Shown here in pieces: positions 22,813 through 27,375 of a DNA stretch of 27,375 bases. The position numbers and the translations under genes are program-made. Source of the DNA: a virus; the IMG/VR virus record IMGVR_UViG_3300031772_002608, positions 1 through 27,375 of that record; one strand, given 5' to 3'. The notes under the pieces are model-generated. The model was not told the origin of the DNA, ran no database searches, and saw only the letters and a program-made list of their open reading frames with translations. How positions within the stretch are numbered: position 1 is the stretch's first letter; each line of letters begins with the position of its first letter.

Positions 22813-23790
22813 ATGAATGATTTCTTGACTGACGACCTATCTCCGTTAGAGAAAGCTTTAGAGAAACGTTCTAAGAATTCTCTTTGGGTGGAAAAGTATC
22901 GGCCATCGATGTTGACCGAATATCTTGGCCATGAAAGCATAAAAGAACAAGTTCAATCATTTATAGAGAAAAAAGATATACCCCATCTTTTATTATACGG
23001 ACCTGCAGGAACAGGAAAAACTTCGTTGGCGAAATTGATTGTTCAAAACATTCCGTGTGACGTTATGACAATCAATGCATCGGATGAAAACGGCATTGAT
23101 ATAATTCGAGAAAAAATCAAAAATTTCGCTTCGTCGGCTGGATTCAGACCTTTAAAAGTAATCATATTGGATGAAGCAGATTTTTTAACTGCCAATGCTC
23201 AAGCAGGTCTTCGTAATACATTAGAGACTCATTCTGCCCATACAAGATACATCTTGACTTGTAATTACTTGGAGAAGATTATTCCAGCGATTATATCACG
23301 AACTCAATCATTTGAAATAAAGCCGTTGAGTAAATCTGAAACAGCAGTCAAGTTGGTAGAAATATTACAGAGTGAGAATGTAACATTCACACAAGAGGAT
23401 GTAGTATTTATGATAAATTCCTTTCATCCTGATATTCGTAAGGTTATAAACTTTGCACAACAGTCTAATGTTAATGGGGCATTAAAGATATCTAAACAAT
23501 CCTTCGTGGGTCAAGACTTTATGGATAAGATTGTGGAAATACTAAAAACTCCATCAAAGCCTACTTCATTTTCAGATATTCGACAAATTATTGCCGATTT
23601 TGATCCATCTTCGTTCGATGCCTTATACAAACATCTATTTGAAACCGTTGAGGTTTATGGAAAAGGAAAAGATGCTTTAATTATATTAGAATTAGCTGAG
23701 TCTTTATATCAATCTGCATTAGTTATTCCAAAGGCTAGAGACATCACGTTTTTAGCCTGTATATATAAAATCTTGAAACATCTAAAGTAA
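22813..23790 (+). CDS. 44: Clamp loader ATPase subunit (T4 gp44-like, AAA+)
   Basis: A 325-residue AAA+ ATPase. WVEKYRP (25-31) is the hallmark start of RFC-type loaders. Walker A is GPAGTGKTS (63-71), Walker B is VIILDEAD (116-123), sensor 1 is ILTCNY, and the SRTQ arginine-finger region follows (the SRC equivalent is S-R-T). The C-terminal helical collar covers about residues 235-325. It opens and loads the gp45-type ring at primer ends. ATG 22813 is preceded by GAGGA six bases upstream, one of the few good Shine-Dalgarno sites here. The usual small partner subunit gp62 is not next to it. Confidence 0.95.
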   Translation: MNDFLTDDLSPLEKALEKRSKNSLWVEKYRPSMLTEYLGHESIKEQVQSFIEKKDIPHLLLYGPAGTGKTSLAKLIVQNIPCDVMTINASDENGIDIIREKIKNFASSAGFRPLKVIILDEADFLTANAQAGLRNTLETHSAHTRYILTCNYLEKIIPAIISRTQSFEIKPLSKSETAVKLVEILQSENVTFTQEDVVFMINSFHPDIRKVINFAQQSNVNGALKISKQSFVGQDFMDKIVEILKTPSKPTSFSDIRQIIADFDPSSFDALYKHLFETVEVYGKGKDALIILELAESLYQSALVIPKARDITFLACIYKILKHLK

Positions 23791-23820
23791 TGATGTAAAG
23801 TAAATCAACAAAAGAAAATT

Positions 23821-24048
23821 ATGAACTTACCAAAAAATGAAACCGACCGTCAAATTCTAGCTGAATTTATCAATAAATATCACACATCTCAGTGGCTTCG
23901 TGGAGCAAATGTTATTGAGAATCACCCAACACGTTTTTGTAAAACGATTGAGGTACACGTCAATTATCGTCCTGTAAATTCAATGGTAGAACTTTTATCA
24001 TTCGCAGAATCAAAAGGTTGTGCTCTCGAATTCATTCAAGTTCAATAA
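23821..24048 (+). CDS. Hypothetical small protein
   Basis: A 75-residue protein (MNLPKNETDRQILAEFINKY) that I do not recognise. A helix at the start is followed by a beta-alpha-beta-like segment: FCKTIEVHVNYRP, then MVELLSFAESKGCALEFIQV. It follows the clamp loader after 30 bases with an A-rich leader and no Shine-Dalgarno. It is too short to be gp62 (about 187 residues in T4) and shows no resemblance to it that I can see. Function unknown. Confidence 0.55.
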   Translation: MNLPKNETDRQILAEFINKYHTSQWLRGANVIENHPTRFCKTIEVHVNYRPVNSMVELLSFAESKGCALEFIQVQ

Positions 24049-24051
24049 GAA

Positions 24052-24771
24052 ATGTCCACGACATTAGCATGCGGCGACCCTCCTTGGTGGATGGTTCAAA
24101 ATAATGCAACGGGCCAATGGTCTGATATCAGAAAAACGTCATTAGAAGAAGAAGGTTACACAATTATGGAAAACACACATAAAAAACTGTTGTTAGGAAA
24201 TTCCAAAGATTCTACTGTCGCTTATAAAACTTCAGAAAATGTCCTATATAGAACACGTTGTTATCTTATTGGTCACATGCAATACTCTGATGGTAGAGGA
24301 TGGAGAGACGATGTTAAATCGAGATTAGGAGACAGAGGAATCACTTTCTTTGACCCATATCACAAACCTTTTATTCATGAAATTCCAGAAGATGAAAAAT
24401 CAAGAGACGAGATGCATAATTGGATGGAAACTGAACAATATGATTTAGTTCAACAAAGAATGTGGCACGTTCGTTCTCATGATTTGAGACTGTGTGATGT
24501 GTGTGATTTCTTTATTGCACATATTATTCCAGAAAAAGCATCTTGGGGTTCTGCTGAAGAGATAACAACAGTTATCAGACAAAAGAAGCCATTATTTTTA
24601 TCAATTGAAGGCGGAAAGAAACGTACCCCGCTTTGGCTTATGGCGATCATGCCACATAAATACATCTATAACAATATGGATGAAGTAGTTAGTATGTTAT
24701 CATCTATTGATGATGGTATTGTTCGTATTAATAGCGACCGATGGAAACTTTTAAAGCCGGAATTGAGATAA
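24052..24771 (+). CDS. Nucleoside 2-deoxyribosyltransferase-like protein
   Basis: A 239-residue protein. From about residue 70 the Rossmann-like DRT fold is visible: CYLIGHMQYSDGRGWRDDVK, FFDPYHKP, a DLRLCDVCDFFIAHI segment with the substrate-side aspartates, then PEKASWGSAEEI with the glutamate expected of the catalytic position. It ends with KPLFLSIEGGKKRTPLWLM. DRT-family enzymes move or hydrolyse the base-deoxyribose bond, and relatives include phage proteins of unknown role. The first 60 residues (DPPWWMVQNNATGQWSD) form a separate, Trp-rich segment. Nucleotide salvage or base exchange is the likeliest job; NAD-like substrates cannot be excluded. Confidence 0.7.
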   Translation: MSTTLACGDPPWWMVQNNATGQWSDIRKTSLEEEGYTIMENTHKKLLLGNSKDSTVAYKTSENVLYRTRCYLIGHMQYSDGRGWRDDVKSRLGDRGITFFDPYHKPFIHEIPEDEKSRDEMHNWMETEQYDLVQQRMWHVRSHDLRLCDVCDFFIAHIIPEKASWGSAEEITTVIRQKKPLFLSIEGGKKRTPLWLMAIMPHKYIYNNMDEVVSMLSSIDDGIVRINSDRWKLLKPELR

Positions 24772-24772
24772 T

Positions 24773-25240
24773 ATGAGCAATCTACCTAAATTTAGAATCT
24801 GTTACACTGCCCAAAATGGTAGTAAATCACTTATCTACAATAGTGATAAATTCCTCATAGGAATGGATGGTAAAATTTACGAGAATTATGGAACAGATTG
24901 GAAACATCCGATGTGGGAAGAACCTTTCGATGTAGTAGTTCCACTGTTCATAGAAAGATCTACTGGATTGATGGATAAAAACGGCATTGAGATATACGAG
25001 GGAGATATCGTAAAGGTTGCCAGAAGTCATACAAAGTCTATTGAAACTCAGAAGAATTGTTTTAAGGTAGAATTAGTAGAAGACGGAATAGAAATTGGAT
25101 TGATTTTTTGGGCTCCTTACAAATTCTCTTTTGCTGTCTCTTTTGAACACATAAGATATGATGATTGTGAGGACTTGGTATCCAATCAAAGTCGTTACGA
25201 AGTTATTGGCAATACATTTCAAAATCCAGAATTAATATGA
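24773..25240 (+). CDS. YopX-family protein
   Basis: A 155-residue protein with the YopX signature: ERSTGLMDKNGIEIYEGDIVKV (around residues 61-82), where members read R-T-G-L-x-D-x-N-G-K-E-I-Y-E-G-D-I-V, and the C-terminal YEVIGNTFQNPEL, where members read YEVIGNIYENPEL. YopX proteins are common in phages and prophages; their function is not established. One base separates it from the DRT-like gene, and it overlaps the next gene by ATGA. Confidence 0.85.
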   Translation: MSNLPKFRICYTAQNGSKSLIYNSDKFLIGMDGKIYENYGTDWKHPMWEEPFDVVVPLFIERSTGLMDKNGIEIYEGDIVKVARSHTKSIETQKNCFKVELVEDGIEIGLIFWAPYKFSFAVSFEHIRYDDCEDLVSNQSRYEVIGNTFQNPELI

Positions 25241-25590
25241 ATAATTCACTGATATACTTGGCCTGCCCCTACTCCCATCCTGACAAAGATGTTCAACGTG
25301 AACGATTTCATGCTGCCAACAAAGCGGGTGCATTTTTAATGTGTAAAGGATTGTTTGTCTTTTCTCCGATTTCTCATACTCACCCTATGGCAGAAGATGC
25401 AAATTTACCAGGCCACTGGGAATTTTGGAAGTCATACGATGTTGCTATGATAGCACGATGCCAAAAATTAATGGTATTGAAATTAGATGGTTGGGAACAA
25501 TCTACAGGTGTCACCGCCGAAATTAAGATAGCTAAAGAATTTGGAATTCCTATAGAATACATGGAACCACTCTTTCATTTTATAACATGA
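25237..25590 (+). CDS. DUF1937-like protein (deoxyribosyltransferase-like fold)
   Basis: A 117-residue protein. IYLACPYSHPD (residues 6-16), RERFHAANKAG, FVFSPISHTHPMAE, LPGHWEFWKSYDVAMI, then LMVLKLDGWEQSTGVTAEI are the successive conserved blocks of the DUF1937 family. The fold resembles nucleoside 2-deoxyribosyltransferases; the glutamate in GVTAEI corresponds to the DRT catalytic site. It may therefore act on nucleotides, but no activity is known to me. It overlaps both neighbours by ATGA and is the second DRT-like protein within 1.5 kb. Confidence 0.82.
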   Translation: MNNSLIYLACPYSHPDKDVQRERFHAANKAGAFLMCKGLFVFSPISHTHPMAEDANLPGHWEFWKSYDVAMIARCQKLMVLKLDGWEQSTGVTAEIKIAKEFGIPIEYMEPLFHFIT

Positions 25591-25766
25591 AAACCACATT
25601 AAATTCAAATACTATTATAGAGGACTTGCAAAAAATCATAGCCGAACACGGCCCTGTTACAATAGAAAAGATATATCCTCCAGGAACTCCTGTAGATGAC
25701 GTATCCTTATCTCATTCTCAAGAAAAACTAAAAAATTACATCATTAAAATAAGTTATGGTAAGTGA
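25587..25766 (+). CDS. Very small hypothetical protein
   Basis: A 59-residue frame, MKTTLNSNTIIEDLQKI at the start, ending KISYGK. It is linked to the upstream gene by an ATGA overlap and to the next by an 11-base overlap, and it fills an otherwise empty stretch of about 165 bases, which is the main support. A short helix (TIIEDLQKIIAEHG) is followed by VTIEKIYPPGTPVDD. No family recognised. Confidence 0.55.
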   Translation: MKTTLNSNTIIEDLQKIIAEHGPVTIEKIYPPGTPVDDVSLSHSQEKLKNYIIKISYGK

Positions 25767-26097
25767 AATCAAAAAACCTATCCAATGTCTTCTATTGTCA
25801 GAATCTTTAATTGATTTGGCTATGAACGGAGAAAAAAGGATAACAATAAAAGAGGGTCATAGAGACTTTAGACCAGGTAAGGTTATTCTAGCATGCCCTG
25901 ATGTAAATTGGTGTAAAGAAATGCAGATTTTTGGTGTAAGACATACAACACTCAATGAAGTAACCGCAAAAGAATATACCGAAGATGGATTCATATCCAG
26001 AACAGATATGTTTGAAGGAATAAAAGCTTTCTATCCTGATTTAGACTTGACTTCGCCTGTAACGGTTATTTTATTAAAAGAAAGTTGGGAAGAATAA
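25756..26097 (+). CDS. ASCH-like domain protein
   Basis: A 113-residue protein. IDLAMNGEKRITIKEGHRDFRPGKVILA (around residues 18-45) resembles the ASCH pattern I-x-x-G-x-K-x-x-T-I-R-x-G-x-R-x-x-x-P-G, and the end SPVTVILLKESWEE corresponds to the final strand. ASCH domains are RNA-binding folds related to PUA, and some are nucleases or amidohydrolases. Here it might bind RNA or a modified nucleoside. The start overlaps the tiny upstream gene. Three bases separate it from the next gene. Confidence 0.65.
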   Translation: MVSEIKKPIQCLLLSESLIDLAMNGEKRITIKEGHRDFRPGKVILACPDVNWCKEMQIFGVRHTTLNEVTAKEYTEDGFISRTDMFEGIKAFYPDLDLTSPVTVILLKESWEE

Positions 26098-26100
26098 ATT

Positions 26101-26436
26101 ATGCCATATATTAAACAAGAAGATAGAAAAAGATTAGACCCCATGATTGAATTGTTATGTAGAGAGTTTGGAGTGAAAGAATTCAAAAATGATGGAACGT
26201 GGCCCAGCCCAAAAGTGGAATACTTAAAAAATTATGAAATTCCTTCTGGAGACATAAACTATGTAATTTCTAGTATTTTCTGGAAAATTCTTGACATGAA
26301 TAAGAAATACAAGACTGCTAATGATTTAATTGGAGTATTGGAGTGTATAAAAATGGAACTTTACAGAAGAAAAATTTCTAATTACGAAGATGAAAAGATT
26401 GGAGAAAATGGAGATATAAATCATGAAAAAACGTAA
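26101..26436 (+). CDS. Conserved hypothetical protein (DUF6899-like)
   Basis: A 111-residue protein. MPYIKQEDRKRLDPMIELL at the start, SGDINYVISSIFW in the middle (around residues 49-61) and IGVLECIKMELYRRKISNYEDEKIGENGD at the end form a pattern I recognise from phage and bacterial hypothetical proteins assigned to DUF6899. No function is known. It is helical throughout. Its end overlaps the next gene by 14 bases. Confidence 0.68.
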   Translation: MPYIKQEDRKRLDPMIELLCREFGVKEFKNDGTWPSPKVEYLKNYEIPSGDINYVISSIFWKILDMNKKYKTANDLIGVLECIKMELYRRKISNYEDEKIGENGDINHEKT

Positions 26437-26662
26437 GAAGTTTATTATAGAATGTGATATGGAAGAACGGTGGGTTCCTCACTTCCTTGCAATGCTAAAG
26501 TATATGGAACAATTAGGAGGATTGGGAGGCTCACGAACGATATCATTCTATTCTGATGGTGATGGTGACTTTAGACCCAAATTTAAATGGGATGAATCAT
26601 TGCCTGCCGATGGTAAACCTATAAAAGATGATAATGGAGACAGAACCTATGATGCGGGATGA
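26423..26662 (+). CDS. Conserved small hypothetical phage protein
   Basis: A 79-residue protein. MKKRKKFIIECDMEERWVPHFLAMLKYME leads into GLGGSRTISFYSDGDGDFRPKF, a block I associate with small phage proteins of unknown function; the GDGDFRP acidic turn could bind metal. ATG 26423 has GGAG nine bases upstream within the preceding gene. The C-terminus is overlapped by the next reading frame. Function unknown. Confidence 0.62.
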   Translation: MKKRKKFIIECDMEERWVPHFLAMLKYMEQLGGLGGSRTISFYSDGDGDFRPKFKWDESLPADGKPIKDDNGDRTYDAG

Positions 26663-26900
26663 TATATCAGATTTTGGTAAAGACGTTCCAAAGAAGAATA
26701 AACAGTATTGGAAGGATTATTTCAATAAAATTAAATATAGAACAGGCTCTCTAGATCCTGCTATAGATCCAATTCATCAAATTAATAGTATAAACTTTCC
26801 AGGAAAATATCAGATATTTTATATGATAGAAAAAAAACATACAAAAAATGAGATAATAATCGACTTGATGTCTAAACATATAGAAGTAGAAGAATTATAA
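26649..26900 (+). CDS. Hypothetical small protein
   Basis: An 83-residue protein if started at ATG 26649, which has GGAG nine bases upstream; ATG 26652 and ATG 26628 are alternatives. It is charged (FGKDVPKKNKQYWKDYFNKIKY) and ends in a helix (EIIIDLMSKHIEVEEL). I recognise no domain. It is the last gene of the tightly packed series; a 55-base gap follows. Confidence 0.5.
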   Translation: MMRDDISDFGKDVPKKNKQYWKDYFNKIKYRTGSLDPAIDPIHQINSINFPGKYQIFYMIEKKHTKNEIIIDLMSKHIEVEEL

Positions 26901-26955
26901 TTAATATCAGCAAAGTTGTCTTCCCTTTCCTTTTTGTCCACACTATTTATATAGT
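26901..26955. other. Intergenic region before the right-edge gene
   Basis: This 55-base gap separates the small-gene series from the gene at the right edge. It is pyrimidine-rich (CTTCCCTTTCCTTTTTGTCC), then has ACTAT-TTAT-ATAGT, a 5-base inverted repeat (26942-26955) touching the next ATG. On the plus strand, TATAGT at 26950-26955 directly abuts the start codon. There is no Shine-Dalgarno and no clear terminator hairpin. It may mark a change of transcription unit. Confidence 0.3.
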
Positions 26956-27375
26956 ATGGATAAAAATCTCCAAGAAAATTCATTTGATGGCGCACCCGGT
27001 GGTACTGCCGGAGCCTCCTCTGTAGGACCAGGTTGGGGTACCCCCGCTGGAGGCAATACAACTCAAAATCCCGCTTTCTTTTCTGCCTACGAAAAGGGAA
27101 CCAATCACATGAATAATGATGCAAGTGGTTCACAACACATGCAACCAAAACCCATAACAGGGCCCGATTCAAAATCCATCGACCATCAAGTTAATAAATT
27201 GTTTCAAAAGAAGATAACACCATCTACAGATGAAGTGATGATGGGATTACAATACGAATTAAACAATATGGTAAGAAGAGATAAAAGTATTGCCAAACAG
27301 ACTGTATTAAATAATCTTAAAAAAGACCCAACATACTATAGTAGATTAGGAATGTTAAATATTGACGACGATAAG
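26956..27375 (+). CDS. Hypothetical protein with Gly-rich N-terminus, 3' end missing
   Basis: From ATG 26956 the frame is open for 140 codons to the right edge, so the C-terminus is not seen. Residues 10-35 are rich in Gly, Ala, Pro and Ser (GAPGGTAGASSVGPGWG) and look disordered, with C- and G-richer codons than the neighbours. A helical, charged part follows (SIDHQVNKLFQKKITPSTDEVMMGLQYELNNM) and then VLNNLKKDPTYYSRLGMLNIDDDK. I associate the last block with T4-like phage structural or packaging-region proteins but cannot name it. The opposite-strand frame covering its first part has no supporting context. Confidence 0.65.
   Translation, partial: MDKNLQENSFDGAPGGTAGASSVGPGWGTPAGGNTTQNPAFFSAYEKGTNHMNNDASGSQHMQPKPITGPDSKSIDHQVNKLFQKKITPSTDEVMMGLQYELNNMVRRDKSIAKQTVLNNLKKDPTYYSRLGMLNIDDDK

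Noticed and set aside
26819-27172. Minus-strand frame of 117 residues at the right edge
   Set aside because: Its translation is Arg/His/Cys-rich as expected of an antisense frame, and it overlaps the end of one plus gene and the Gly-rich start of another.
1-27375. tRNA genes, CRISPR arrays, insertion sequences, integrase or attachment sites
   Set aside because: The strand is almost wholly covered by compact protein genes; I saw no cloverleaf-like segment, spaced direct repeats or transposase motifs in the gaps.

Overview
The window looks like part of a large, AT-rich, T4-related tailed phage (a myovirus-type genome). The evidence is a contiguous replication set in one operon: family B DNA polymerase (gp43-like), sliding clamp (gp45-like) and clamp-loader ATPase (gp44-like). 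They sit among small nucleotide-metabolism and phage-typical genes (dUTPase, MazG-like, NUDIX, YopX, DUF1937-like, ASCH-like) packed with almost no gaps. The host cannot be named. Few starts have a Shine-Dalgarno sequence and many have only A/T-rich leaders, which fits a host that relies little on SD but does not prove it. No tRNA, rRNA, CRISPR array, insertion sequence or integrase was seen, and no gene-free stretch exceeds about 75 bases.

Layout: two blocks diverge from a 60-base region at about 15.5 kb. The left block (1-15497) is entirely minus strand. Reading away from the divergence it holds a Cas4/RecB-like nuclease, an unknown small gene, a ribbon-helix-helix protein behind a perfect inverted repeat, a GT4-type glycosyltransferase, dUTPase, a small Cys-rich protein, a second GT-B enzyme and a GT2 enzyme. 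A roughly 9.5 kb carbohydrate-activation cassette follows: a cupin-nucleotidyltransferase-kinase fusion, an AroE-like protein, a GatZ-like aldolase-fold protein, two kinds of HAD phosphatase (including two KdsC-like paralogues), a GDPD-like protein, a PfkB-type kinase, a nucleotidyltransferase-RpiB fusion, an FkbM methyltransferase, a cupin, a glycosyltransferase-like protein and a methyltransferase cut by the window edge. Most junctions are ATGA overlaps, so it is probably translated as one coupled unit.

The right block (15558-27375) is entirely plus strand: a secreted FecR-like protein, an unknown, DNA polymerase, a Mom-like GNAT-fold protein, an unknown, a HAD, a NUDIX, a MazG-like protein, a DarG-like macrodomain protein, sliding clamp, clamp loader, then small accessory genes. 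A new, Gly-rich coding region starts at 26956 and runs off the right edge.

How they may work together: polymerase, Mom-like protein and macrodomain protein end in related peptides (TAEQFFEF, TARQFFEF, TLDQFFSV). The polymerase peptide sits where T4-type polymerases bind the clamp. I infer that the clamp encoded alongside may also recruit a DNA-modifying enzyme and a DNA de-ADP-ribosylating enzyme to the fork. The left block looks able to make and attach an unusual activated sugar, with target (DNA, virion protein or host surface) unknown.
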